This document shows positions 1 to 8,016 of a stretch of DNA of 64,000 nucleotides, piece by piece. Source of the DNA: QANA01 sp963665505 (GTDB lineage Bacteria; Bacillota; Clostridia; Christensenellales; Christensenellaceae); assembly GCA_963665505.1 (NCBI GenBank), contig OY762275.1, forward strand, positions 1,116,001 to 1,180,000. The letters are read 5' to 3'. Positions within the stretch are counted from its first letter, which is position 1; each line of letters opens with the position of its first letter. A program made the translations under genes and the position numbers. Under the pieces are notes generated by a model, which was not told the DNA's origin, ran no database searches, and saw only the letters and a list, made by a program, of their open reading frames with translations.

Positions 1-14
1 TTGCAAATTTCATA

Positions 15-43
15 TTGTACTCGGGCGGTTTTTATTGTATAAT
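15..43 (+). promoter_or_regulatory. Putative sigma-A promoter of ppdK
   Basis: A TTGTAC box at 15-20 and a perfect TATAAT at 38-43 are separated by 17 bp. Transcription would begin near 50 and leave a leader of about 75 nt before the ppdK ribosome site AAGGAGG (about 112-118). A second weaker -10-like box, TACAAT, lies at 55-60. Confidence 0.65.
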
Positions 44-126
44 TCTATACCGGATACAATATCTTTTGCTTTATTTTTTATATCTGATATGGTATTGTTT
101 TATAGAATAGACAAGGAGGACTTGCG

Positions 127-2763
127 ATGAGTAAAAAGTATGTTTATATGTTCAGCGAAGGGAACGCGTCCATGCGTAACCTGCTGGGCGGAAAGGGGGC
201 GAACCTCGCAGAGATGACGAAAATCGGTCTGCCGGTTCCCCAGGGATTTACGATCACGACCGAGGCCTGCACAAGGTATTATGAGGACGGCAAGATGATC
301 GCGCCCGAAATACTGGACGAGATCCAGGCCGCCGTTTCTAAGACGGAGAAGATCGTAGGCAAGAAATTTGGAGATCCTGAGAACCCTTTCCTGGTTTCCG
401 TACGTTCCGGCGCCCGCGCTTCCATGCCTGGCATGATGGATACAATCCTGAACCTTGGGCTCAATGATATAGCGGTGGAAGGCGTCGTCAAGCAGACCGG
501 CAACCCGCGGTTCGCCTACGACAGCTATCGCCGTTTCATACAGATGTTTTCGGATGTGGTCATGGGTGTGGAAAAGCCCAAGTTCGAAGCAATCTTAACC
601 AAAGCGAAAAATAAAAAAGGTGTAATGCTCGATACACAGTTGGACGCCGGGGATATGAAAAACCTCGTACAGGAATTCAAAGCGCTGTATAAAAAAGAGA
701 TCGGCGAAGAATTCCCGCAGGATCCTTCCGTACAGATGCTGGAAGCGATCAAGGCCGTTTTCTTTTCCTGGGACAACCCGCGCGCCATCGTATACCGCAG
801 GATCAATGATATCCCGAGCGACTGGGGCACCGCTGTAAACGTACAGGCCATGGTCTTCGGCAATATGGGAGACGACAGCGGCACAGGCGTTGCTTTCACA
901 AGAGACCCGGCGACCGGTGAAAAAAGACTGTACGGCGAGTATCTTATGAATGCACAGGGCGAAGATGTCGTGGCCGGCATCCGTACGCCGCAGCCCATTT
1001 CTTCCCTCCAGGATACGCTGCCCGATGTATATACGCAATTCGTACAGATCGCAAGCACGTTGGAAGACCATTATGCGGATATGCAGGATATGGAGTTCAC
1101 GATCGAACACGGCAAGCTTTTCATGCTGCAGACCAGGAATGGCAAGCGCACCGCGCCCGCCGCTTTGCAGATCGCGGTAGACCTTGTCAAGGAAGGCAAG
1201 ATCACCAAAGAAGAGGCGATCTTGAAAGTGCAGCCGCAGCAGCTTGATTCGTTGCTGCACCCGCAGTTCGAACCCGCCGCCCTCAAGAAGGCAAAGCCCA
1301 TAGCCAAAGGGCTGCCCGCTTCCCCCGGCGCTGCTTCCGGCAAGGCATATTTCAACGCCGATGATGCCGTCGCAGCCAAGGCAAGAGGAGAGAAAGTCAT
1401 CCTCTGCCGGCAGGAAACTTCCCCGGAAGATATCGAAGGCATGCATGTTTCCGAAGGCATACTGACCGCAAGAGGCGGCCGGACATCCCACGCGGCCGTT
1501 GTTGCCCGCGGCATGGGCACCTGCTGTGTTGCCGGTTGCGGGGAAGTCATCATCAATGAAGAGACCAAGACCATGAAGCTGCCCAACGGCCGCACCATCA
1601 AAGAAGGCGACCCGATCTCTTTGGACGGCAGCACCGGCAATGTATATGCGGAGATCCTGAACACAGTGGAAGCGCAGATCACCGGGAATTTTGGCATTGT
1701 CATGGGTTGGGCGGACGAGCTTCGCCGGCTGAAAGTCCGCACCAATGCGGATACCCCCGAAGATGCGGCGCAGGCCATCAAGTTCGGCGCGGAAGGCGTA
1801 GGCCTTTGCCGTACCGAGCACATGTTCTTCGCGGAAGACCGTATCCCGGCCATGCGCGAGATGATCGTTTCCAAGACGATCGAGCAAAGGAAGACCGCGT
1901 TGGCCAAATTGCTCCCCATGCAGCGGGAAGACTTCATCGGCATCTACAAGGCGATGGGCGGGTTGCCCGTCACGATCCGCTTGCTGGATCCGCCGCTCCA
2001 TGAATTCCTGCCCACGGCCGAGGAAGATATCCGCGTTTTGGCAGAAGAGATGGTTCTGCCGTATGAACAATTGGTCGATACCATCAACGGCCTGCACGAA
2101 TTCAACCCCATGATGGGCCACAGGGGATGCCGCCTGGCCGTAACATATCCCGAGATCGCCGAAATGCAAACGCAGGCGATCATCGAAGCGGCGATCGCCG
2201 TCCGGAAAGAATGCGGCTACGATACCGTCCCCGAGATCATGGTCCCGCTGGTGGGCGATCTTAAAGAGTTCAAATACGTCAAGGACATCATCGTCAAGAC
2301 CGCGAAAAAAGTCATGGACGAAGCCGGCGAAGACTTCCATTATAAAATTGGCACCATGATCGAGATCCCGCGGGCAGCGCTGCTGGCCGATGAGATCGCG
2401 ACCGAAGCGGAGTTCTTCTCCTTCGGCACCAACGACCTGACCCAGATGACATTTGGCTTCTCCAGGGACGACGCCGGTAAATTCCTCGAAGATTATTACA
2501 ACAGGAAAATCTACGAGTTTGACCCGTTCCAAAAGCTGGACCAGGCGGGCGTTGGCAAACTGGTAAAAATGGCTTGCAAGCTGGGCAAGAGCGTACGTCC
2601 CGATATCAAACTGGGTATCTGCGGCGAACACGGCGGCGATCCTTCGACCGTTATGTTCTGCAACGATGTGGGCCTTACGTACGTTTCCTGTTCGCCTTTC
2701 CGTGTCCCGATCGCAAGATTGGCCGCGGCGCACGCCATTGTGCTTGCCAAGGAAAACAAATAA
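127..2763 (+). CDS. ppdK: Pyruvate, phosphate dikinase
   Basis: Cytosolic PPDK interconverts ATP + Pi + pyruvate with AMP + PPi + phosphoenolpyruvate; in fermentative Clostridia it commonly works with PPi-linked glycolysis. The 878-residue length is the family norm. Visible in order: an N-terminal ATP-grasp nucleotide-binding domain (about 1-340), the swivelling phosphohistidine domain with GGRTSHAAVVARGMG carrying the catalytic His at residue 455, and the C-terminal TIM-barrel PEP/pyruvate domain with GICGEHGGDP and the catalytic Cys near residue 832. The ATG follows AAGGAGG at good spacing. It is a single-gene unit between its own promoter and a strong terminator. Identification is secure from the motifs; the direction of flux is not decided by the sequence, although nearby malic enzyme would feed pyruvate to it. 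Confidence 0.98.
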   Translation: MSKKYVYMFSEGNASMRNLLGGKGANLAEMTKIGLPVPQGFTITTEACTRYYEDGKMIAPEILDEIQAAVSKTEKIVGKKFGDPENPFLVSVRSGARASMPGMMDTILNLGLNDIAVEGVVKQTGNPRFAYDSYRRFIQMFSDVVMGVEKPKFEAILTKAKNKKGVMLDTQLDAGDMKNLVQEFKALYKKEIGEEFPQDPSVQMLEAIKAVFFSWDNPRAIVYRRINDIPSDWGTAVNVQAMVFGNMGDDSGTGVAFTRDPATGEKRLYGEYLMNAQGEDVVAGIRTPQPISSLQDTLPDVYTQFVQIASTLEDHYADMQDMEFTIEHGKLFMLQTRNGKRTAPAALQIAVDLVKEGKITKEEAILKVQPQQLDSLLHPQFEPAALKKAKPIAKGLPASPGAASGKAYFNADDAVAAKARGEKVILCRQETSPEDIEGMHVSEGILTARGGRTSHAAVVARGMGTCCVAGCGEVIINEETKTMKLPNGRTIKEGDPISLDGSTGNVYAEILNTVEAQITGNFGIVMGWADELRRLKVRTNADTPEDAAQAIKFGAEGVGLCRTEHMFFAEDRIPAMREMIVSKTIEQRKTALAKLLPMQREDFIGIYKAMGGLPVTIRLLDPPLHEFLPTAEEDIRVLAEEMVLPYEQLVDTINGLHEFNPMMGHRGCRLAVTYPEIAEMQTQAIIEAAIAVRKECGYDTVPEIMVPLVGDLKEFKYVKDIIVKTAKKVMDEAGEDFHYKIGTMIEIPRAALLADEIATEAEFFSFGTNDLTQMTFGFSRDDAGKFLEDYYNRKIYEFDPFQKLDQAGVGKLVKMACKLGKSVRPDIKLGICGEHGGDPSTVMFCNDVGLTYVSCSPFRVPIARLAAAHAIVLAKENK

Positions 2764-2791
2764 AAACGCATACGATAGCGTAGGCAGCCAA

Positions 2792-2822
2792 AGCCCGGCA
2801 CGACTTGTGCCGGGCTTTTCTT
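2792..2822 (+). terminator. Rho-independent terminator of ppdK
   Basis: A 10-bp GC-rich perfect stem, AGCCCGGCAC/GTGCCGGGCT, with a 5-nt loop is followed by TTTCTTTG. It lies about 30 bp after the ppdK stop. Confidence 0.9.
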
Positions 2823-2958
2823 TGTATTCTTATTGTGAACGTGTGAAAAAAATGGTAGGATAAAATCACATATCCGCCTATATTTCGGCACTGGCCGGAT
2901 GGAAACCCAAAAAGGGGAAGGCAGGAAAAAAAGGACACAAAAGGGAGGCATATGACGT

Positions 2959-3801
2959 ATGAAAGTATTTATGAGTGTCGATATCGAAGGGACCGCCGGT
3001 TTTTCGCTGCGGGATGATTTCAGCCCGACGACAGCTTCCGGCATCTATTTTCAGCAGCAGCTTACCAGAAATGTCGCCGCCGCCTGCGAGGGCGCATTTG
3101 CCGCCGGGGCAACGCGCGTGGTCGTGCGCGATTCTCATGCCACCGGCACCAGCATTAATCCGGCCGGCCTGCCCGAAAACGAGCGCCTGCGCATCATCCG
3201 CGGCCTGCCGCACGACCTGTTCATCATGCTGGGAGGGCTGCAATACGACGATTACGATGCGGCCCTGTTCATCGCGTCTCACTGCGGCGGGTATTCCAAT
3301 GGGAACAACGTTTCCCATACGTTCAACCCGGCGCTTTTCCGTTTTACGATCAACGGAGTGGATATGAGCGAATTCACCATCGGCGCCATGATGGCCGCCT
3401 ACTGCAATGTGCCCATCGTATTCCTGAGCGGCGATAAAGCTGCCTGCGAAGAAGCCGAGGCCGTTCTGCCCGGTATAAAGACGGTGGCCACGATGGAAAT
3501 GATCTGCGGCAAAGCCAATATGTCCAAACATCCCGGCATCGTGGATAAAGAGATCCGCCAGGGCGTGGAGGAAGCGCTCTCCCGGGATTTCAGCCATCTT
3601 GTTCCCGCGCTGCCCGCACAGTTTGACGTATGCATGCAGTTCAAGGATCATGCGCAGTGCTTCAATTATTCCTTCTATCCCGGTACAGAACGCCTGGACA
3701 GCCGGACGCTCCGCTTCCGGGCCGACGATTATATGGAGGTCCTGCGCCTGGTGCATTTCACGCTGATTCCCAATCGCCCGAGCGAATTTTCGATCCGGTG
3801 A
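2959..3801 (+). CDS. M55-family D-aminopeptidase (DppA-like)
   Basis: This 280-residue protein resembles zinc-dependent D-amino-acid aminopeptidases of family M55, whose type member DppA of Bacillus releases D-Ala from D-Ala-containing peptides and forms a ring decamer. The N-terminal SVDIEGTAGF supplies the conserved Asp/Glu metal ligands (D8, E10), RDSHATG is the next ligand block, and SHCGGYSNGNNVSHTF matches the family signature. No signal peptide is seen, so it should act in the cytosol, probably on recycled wall peptides. The ATG follows AAAGGGAGGC. The gene stands alone, without the dpp peptide permease genes that accompany it in Bacillus. Exact substrate unknown. Confidence 0.9.
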   Translation: MKVFMSVDIEGTAGFSLRDDFSPTTASGIYFQQQLTRNVAAACEGAFAAGATRVVVRDSHATGTSINPAGLPENERLRIIRGLPHDLFIMLGGLQYDDYDAALFIASHCGGYSNGNNVSHTFNPALFRFTINGVDMSEFTIGAMMAAYCNVPIVFLSGDKAACEEAEAVLPGIKTVATMEMICGKANMSKHPGIVDKEIRQGVEEALSRDFSHLVPALPAQFDVCMQFKDHAQCFNYSFYPGTERLDSRTLRFRADDYMEVLRLVHFTLIPNRPSEFSIR

Positions 3802-3819
3802 CCAGCAAAACACGATATA

Positions 3820-3849
3820 AAAAAAGAGGCTCCCGGGAGCCTCTTTTTT
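3820..3849. terminator. Bidirectional terminator (30-bp perfect palindrome)
   Basis: A6-GAGGCTCCC/GGGAGCCTC-T6 is perfectly self-complementary, with U-tracts on both strands. It ends the D-aminopeptidase gene on the plus strand and the malic enzyme gene on the minus strand, whose stop codon is only 7 bp away. Confidence 0.92.
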
Positions 3850-3855
3850 ATCACT

Positions 3856-5028
3856 TTATATACGGTTGACACCCGTCCTGACGGCCGCTTCCGAAACGGC
3901 TTGGGCGACGGTCCTGGCTACCCGCGGGTCAAATACGGCGGGGATGATATGATCTTTCTTCCGGTCGGCATCGGAGACCAGGCCGGCGATCGCATGGGCA
4001 GCGGCCACCTTCATTTCGTCGTTGATGTCGCTGGCACGGATGTCCAGGGCGCCGCGGAATATGCCGGGGAAGGCCAGCACGTTGTTGATCTGGTTGGGGA
4101 AGTCGCTTCTGCCCGTCCCGACGATGGCAGCGCCTGCCGAAAGGGCAAGGTCGGGCATGATCTCGGGGGTCGGGTTGGCCATCGCGAACACGATGGCGTC
4201 TCTATTCATGGAGCGGATCATATCCTGGCTCAGTATATTGGGGGCGGATACGCCGATGAATACGTCGGCGCCTTTGATGACTTCGGCCAGCACTCCGGTT
4301 TTCTTCCGGCGGTTGGAAATGCGCGCCAATTCCTGCTTGGCAGGGTTCAGGTCTTCTCTGCCTTCGTAGATCGCGCCTTTCCGGTCGCACATAATGACGT
4401 CTTGCAGGCCCGCTTTCCGCAGCAGTTTGATGATTGCGGTACCCGCCGCGCCTGCGCCGGATGTCACGACGCTGATGTCCGAGAACTGCTTGCCCACCAG
4501 CTTGAGCGCATTGAGGAGCGCCGCCAGCACAACGACGGCAGTACCGTGCTGGTCGTCGTGGAAGATGGGGATATCGCAGCATTGTTTCAATCTTTTTTCG
4601 ATTTCAAAGCATCGTGGAGCGGAGATATCTTCTAGGTTGACGCCACCGAAGCTGCCCGCCAGCAGGCGGACCGTGTTTACGATATCGTCCACTTCTTTGC
4701 TGCGTATGCACAGCGGGATGGCATCCACGTCTCCGAAGCGCTTGAAAAGCGCGCATTTCCCCTCCATAACAGGCATGCCGGCTTCGGGCCCGATATCTCC
4801 CAGGCCGAGCACGGCCGTCCCGTCCGTGACGACGGCGACAAGGTTCCCCCGGCGCGTATATTTGTACGAAAGGTCGGTGTCTTTGGATATTTCCAGACAA
4901 GGCTCAGCCACGCCGGGTGTATACGCGACGGAAAGGTCGTCGGAATTATTGATCTCCGCTCTGCAGACGACTTCGATCTTGCCTTTCCATTTTTCATGTT
5001 GCCGCAATGCAAATTCTTTTTTATCCAT
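3856..5028 (-). CDS. NAD(P)-dependent malic enzyme (oxaloacetate-decarboxylating)
   Basis: Malic enzyme converts L-malate to pyruvate + CO2 with reduction of NAD(P). The 390-residue protein has the short bacterial architecture without a phosphotransacetylase extension. YTPGVAEPC near residue 36 carries the catalytic Tyr, FHDDQHGTA holds the metal-binding acidic residues, GAGAAGTA is the dinucleotide-binding loop, and FAMANPTPE is the conserved C-terminal block. The frame is open for another 69 codons upstream, but the ATG at 5028 has AAAGGGA in front and begins the typical MDKKEFALRQHEKWKGK; the extension runs over the neighbour's end. It lies 23 bp downstream of the LDH-family gene on the same strand, probably cotranscribed. 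NAD versus NADP preference is not assigned. Confidence 0.95.
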   Translation of the reverse strand: MDKKEFALRQHEKWKGKIEVVCRAEINNSDDLSVAYTPGVAEPCLEISKDTDLSYKYTRRGNLVAVVTDGTAVLGLGDIGPEAGMPVMEGKCALFKRFGDVDAIPLCIRSKEVDDIVNTVRLLAGSFGGVNLEDISAPRCFEIEKRLKQCCDIPIFHDDQHGTAVVVLAALLNALKLVGKQFSDISVVTSGAGAAGTAIIKLLRKAGLQDVIMCDRKGAIYEGREDLNPAKQELARISNRRKKTGVLAEVIKGADVFIGVSAPNILSQDMIRSMNRDAIVFAMANPTPEIMPDLALSAGAAIVGTGRSDFPNQINNVLAFPGIFRGALDIRASDINDEMKVAAAHAIAGLVSDADRKKDHIIPAVFDPRVARTVAQAVSEAAVRTGVNRI

Positions 5029-5051
5029 ATATATTCCCTTTCTTTTCCGGG

Positions 5052-6005
5052 TCAGGCGTACAGCACGTTGTCTATAAAATCTTTCAGGATCTGTGCGGAA
5101 CGCCGGAGCGCCTGTGTTTCTTCTTCGCTGATCGAAAGTTCGAGCATGCGTACGATCCCGTGTGTATTGATGACGCAGGGCAGGCTGAACGCCACGTCCG
5201 ATACGCCGTATACTTCCTCCTCCACGACGTGGCATACGGGCAAAACGGTATTGTCGTTTTCCAGTATGATGTCCACCACCCGGGAAGTATTGAGCGCGAT
5301 CCCGTAATACGTTGCGCCTTTCAGCGAAATGACCGTGGCGCCCGCGTGCTTGACGCTTTCGCCGATCTCTTTTAAGCTGGACATCAGATCCAGCTTGTTG
5401 GTTTTGCAGAAATCCTGCAGCGGTATGCCCGCGATCATGACCATGCTCCAGATCGGCACCTGCGAATCGCCGTGTTCACCCAGGATATAGGCGTTCACGT
5501 CTCGTACGTCGACGCCGCATTTTTCGCTGATCAGGTAACGGAACCGGGCCGTATCCAGCAGCGTGCCCGTACCGATCACACGGTTGCGGGGAAGGCCGGA
5601 TTCTTTCTGCACGACATACGTGAGGATGTCCACCGGATTGGAAATAACGATAATAATGGGATTTTCGGCATAGCGCATAATGGATTTTGTGATCTGGCGC
5701 GCAATGGAAACATTGGTTTTTGCGAGTTCCAGCCTTGTCTGGCCGGGTTTCCTGGGCATGCCCGCCGCTATGATGATGATGCCCGCGTCCGCACAGTCGC
5801 TGTACTCTCCCATGCGGATCGTGATCTGCTTGTAAAAGGCGATCCCATGGTTGATGTCCAGGGCACTGCCTTCCGCCCGTTCCCTGTTCACGTCGATCAA
5901 GACGACTTCGGATGCACTGCGGCTCAAAATAAGCGTATAGGCGACCGCCTCTCCCACTTTACCTGCGCCGACGATGACAACCTTGTTCTTTTTCTGATAC
6001 GTCAT
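5052..6005 (-). CDS. LDH/MDH-family NAD-dependent 2-hydroxyacid dehydrogenase (annotated as L-lactate dehydrogenase type)
   Basis: This 317-residue Rossmann protein reversibly reduces a 2-oxoacid with NADH. Seen: the NAD loop VGAGKVG (13-19), ISNPVD, the substrate-binding Arg154 in DTARFR, the proton-relay His178 in GEHGDS (an LDH-type signature) and GATYYG with Thr232, the LDH Thr246 equivalent. The mobile-loop specificity position, however, is Arg85 (AGMPRKPGQTR) where true lactate dehydrogenases have Gln102; Arg there is the malate dehydrogenase state. ATG at 6005 is preceded by GGAGGA; an upstream TTG at 6023 overlaps that ribosome site and is disfavoured. Malic enzyme follows 23 bp downstream, so malate/oxaloacetate chemistry is plausible. 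Family membership is certain, substrate is not. Confidence 0.85.
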   Translation of the reverse strand: MTYQKKNKVVIVGAGKVGEAVAYTLILSRSASEVVLIDVNRERAEGSALDINHGIAFYKQITIRMGEYSDCADAGIIIIAAGMPRKPGQTRLELAKTNVSIARQITKSIMRYAENPIIIVISNPVDILTYVVQKESGLPRNRVIGTGTLLDTARFRYLISEKCGVDVRDVNAYILGEHGDSQVPIWSMVMIAGIPLQDFCKTNKLDLMSSLKEIGESVKHAGATVISLKGATYYGIALNTSRVVDIILENDNTVLPVCHVVEEEVYGVSDVAFSLPCVINTHGIVRMLELSISEEETQALRRSAQILKDFIDNVLYA

Positions 6006-6170
6006 GGCGAAAATCCTCCGCAAAATTTAAATATTTTTTCAGCCGGCGGTACCGGCATGCAAACGAACTGAAAAAGCCATATGCTTATACATTTGACAAA
6101 TCACGGTAAGTTTATGAGCCCTGCAAAAAAATCACGGGACATTCCGCAAGGGGTAAGAGAAAAAGCATAT

Positions 6171-6200
6171 TTGATTTATTTGAATTTGATTTATTTGAAT
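6171..6200. repeat. Perfect 15-bp tandem duplication
   Basis: TTGATTTATTTGAAT occurs twice with no gap (6171-6185 and 6186-6200) in the AT-rich divergent gap. It may be a slippage product or a pair of protein-binding half-sites; nothing decides between these. Confidence 0.85.
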
Positions 6201-6322
6201 TTAATATACTGTGTGCGGTAAGTCAAGTAGAAAATAAAAGTTACGGTTGCTCCCATATGTTTATCCGTAAAAATTTATCAATTATAATCTTTATAGTATC
6301 ATGGAGGAAATAAAAAAGATAT

Positions 6323-6354
6323 ATCTAAATTTATATGCGCATATATGTGTAGAT
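6323..6354. promoter_or_regulatory. Symmetric inverted repeat, possible operator
   Basis: A 14-bp perfect palindrome TATATGCGCATATA (6332-6345) sits inside a second exactly symmetric pair, ATCTA (6323-6327) and TAGAT (6350-6354). It covers and lies just upstream of the -35 position of a TATAAT box at 6373-6378, an arrangement expected of a dimeric repressor or activator site. No regulator gene lies beside it. Confidence 0.5.
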
Positions 6355-6372
6355 TTATTTTTCATTTTGTAA

Positions 6373-6378
6373 TATAAT
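6373..6378 (+). promoter_or_regulatory. Candidate -10 box for the downstream membrane-protein gene
   Basis: A perfect TATAAT lies 59 bp before the ATG at 6437. The -35 position at 17-bp spacing (6350-6355, TAGATT) is poor, so the promoter may need an activator; it overlaps the inverted repeat at 6323-6354. Confidence 0.45.
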
Positions 6379-6436
6379 GTCAATAATAAAAAAAATTTTC
6401 TCCGTTCTATTTCGACCAATTATTTATGGGTGAGAC

Positions 6437-8014
6437 ATGGAAAAATCAATTCAAAAAAAGACGGGAAACGATAAACGCCTGGTTATGAAGAAAACAACCC
6501 CCAGTATTATCGGGCTGGTTGTTTGCGGGGTTCTGCTGTTGTTTGCGGTTTTGTCCGTGGTGACGGCGGCGTGCGATTCCGCGAGCGGGGAGCTTCCTTC
6601 CATTTTCGGCTGGAGCATCTGCTCTTCCAACAATGCCTCTTCGGTTGTGGAAGAGGATGTCGCGCTTCTCGTACGGCTGGTAGACGGCGGTGCGGTGCAA
6701 CAAGGCGATACGCTCGTGTTTTATTACGCGGAGGCGGAAACCGCAAACAAACTGTACCAGGGAGAGGTTTTTTCCTTTGAAGACGGCGTGTTCGAAGTCT
6801 ACGTGAGCGATTCTCTTCCCAGCCTCTCGGTGGAAGCTTCGGCAGCATACGGGGTGGCGGCATGTTCCATCGGCCGTGTCGGCGGCTATCTCGTACAGAT
6901 TATCGAGGGCCGGTATGGCATGATCCTGAGCATTGCCCTTACCGTTCTTCTTTTGTCGGTGATCATCCTGTTGATAGGCGATTACGCGAGCGCCAGGGCG
7001 CAGCGGAAAGTTGTCGCCGCCCTTTTGGATGCACGGGGGAAGGGAGAAATCCTCGCCGAAGAGCTGAACCTTGAAAAAGAGGACGCGCAGGACGGCGAAG
7101 AAGAGGACGAGGAAGACGAGGAAGATGAAGAAGACGAAGAAGACGACCGTCCGATGCTCCTCAAACCGTCCAAAACGCCGGAAGACCATATATTCAGCCC
7201 GATTCATAGGCGGATGCACAGCGTTCCCCTGCGCGAGACTTTCGTTTTAGGGACGTCTGTTGGGCAAACCGCCGCTGCTGGTCTGTCCAACGAGGAGCCC
7301 GTCCCGCACGAAGAAGACCCGGCCGCTGCACCGCAAGAGGATGCGCAGCCCGCCGCGCCCGTTATGCCGGCGGAACCGGAACAGCCCGCCGTGTCCGCGG
7401 TGCCTGTGCCGGCGGAAGAGCAGGAACAGCCCGTGCAAATTACAGAAAATACAGACGCAGAGGAAACCATACCTTCCTTTATGCATAAGGAAACGGGTAT
7501 CTCTCCGCGGGAAATGTCCGGGACAGAACCCGAAGTGGATATAGAACCCGAAGTGGATACAGAACCCGAAGTGGATACAACACCCGAAGTGGATACAGAA
7601 CCTGAAGCGGATACAACACCCGAAGCGGATACAACACCGGCGGAGGCGGACGAGCTTGCCGCGCCGGCCGGGATCGACTTGGAAAAAGGGACGGATACCG
7701 CCACAGGGGAACCGGAGGCTGCGCCGCCTGACAAACAGGAATCGCTTTCCCCAGCCGCTCCGATGGATTCCTTTGTCCGTGGGGCGATCCAGGACGCGCG
7801 GGTCAATATTGAAGTGTCCTGTGAAGAAAAAGAAGCCGAGCTTTTGAAGCGGCTGATCGATATGGCGGTGGAGAAACGCGGAAAATTCGATATATTCACC
7901 TCGATCAACAAAGATTCGGGGTGCATCCTGAAAATATGGTGCGGTTGGGAAGACATGCCGCTGGTTTCCTCCATCATCAAAGAATTCAAGAAGATCCGCT
8001 ACGGGAAGGATTGA
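6437..8014 (+). CDS. Membrane protein with degenerate SipW-like domain, acidic linker and hexapeptide repeats; function unknown
   Basis: The 525-residue protein has one membrane segment at about 23-45, an extracytoplasmic region (46-157) and a second segment at about 159-183. This layout, with IFGW, a QQGDTLVFYY block and a late VGGYLVQII block before the second helix, resembles type I signal peptidases of the SipW/archaeal kind, but the Ser-Met catalytic box is absent (SSNNASSV stands in its place). After the second helix come a run of nearly pure Glu/Asp (about 214-236), a Pro/Ala/Glu-rich linker, six tandem hexapeptides of the form EPEVDT (364-399) and a small folded C-terminal domain (about 440-525) rich in charged residues and two Cys. 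The ATG has a modest GGGTGAG site. The aldo/keto reductase starts 2 bp after its stop. I do not recognise the whole protein; no function is assigned. Confidence 0.85.
   Translation: MEKSIQKKTGNDKRLVMKKTTPSIIGLVVCGVLLLFAVLSVVTAACDSASGELPSIFGWSICSSNNASSVVEEDVALLVRLVDGGAVQQGDTLVFYYAEAETANKLYQGEVFSFEDGVFEVYVSDSLPSLSVEASAAYGVAACSIGRVGGYLVQIIEGRYGMILSIALTVLLLSVIILLIGDYASARAQRKVVAALLDARGKGEILAEELNLEKEDAQDGEEEDEEDEEDEEDEEDDRPMLLKPSKTPEDHIFSPIHRRMHSVPLRETFVLGTSVGQTAAAGLSNEEPVPHEEDPAAAPQEDAQPAAPVMPAEPEQPAVSAVPVPAEEQEQPVQITENTDAEETIPSFMHKETGISPREMSGTEPEVDIEPEVDTEPEVDTTPEVDTEPEADTTPEADTTPAEADELAAPAGIDLEKGTDTATGEPEAAPPDKQESLSPAAPMDSFVRGAIQDARVNIEVSCEEKEAELLKRLIDMAVEKRGKFDIFTSINKDSGCILKIWCGWEDMPLVSSIIKEFKKIRYGKD
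7526..7633 (+). repeat. Six in-frame 18-bp tandem repeats
   Basis: Units of the form GAACCCGAAGTGGATACA run in phase with codons and encode (E/T)PE(V/A)D(T/I) six times. Copies differ by a few bases, mostly at the first codon and at GTG/GCG. They form part of the low-complexity linker of the membrane protein and are not a CRISPR array. Confidence 0.95.
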
Positions 8015-8016
8015 CG

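Larger units (their letters stand above)
6006..6436. other. AT-rich divergent regulatory gap of 431 bp
   Basis: This is the only long non-coding stretch apart from the rnpB region. It separates the leftward LDH-family/malic enzyme pair from the rightward membrane-protein gene. I see no open frame with a ribosome site and no tRNA-like fold. It holds a 15-bp tandem duplication (6171-6200), a TATAAT at 6283-6288 and another at 6373-6378, and a symmetric inverted repeat at 6323-6354. A small GCCGG/CCGGC hairpin lies in the presumed leader of the leftward genes (about 6042-6056). Confidence 0.7.

Noticed and set aside
595..2733. Long open frame (712 codons) on the minus strand opposite ppdK
   Set aside because: It mirrors a certain gene, has no family motifs and is a by-product of codon bias; similar long antisense frames occur opposite tig (33613-35184), the MurF-ddl pair (58038-59825) and the ABC exporter (61320-62756).
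5029..5235. N-terminal extension of malic enzyme (69 codons)
   Set aside because: It is Arg-rich, overlaps the end of the upstream gene in another frame, and the internal ATG at 5028 has a ribosome site and the family-typical start.
6024..6130. Rex-type redox operator before the LDH-family gene
   Set aside because: The only symmetric element, ATTTGACAAAT at 6091-6101, does not match the TTGTGAA/TTAACAA-type Rex consensus in arm or spacing.
7526..7633. Short regular repeats as a possible CRISPR array
   Set aside because: The units are contiguous, 18 bp, in codon phase and inside a protein; there are no spacers and no cas genes.
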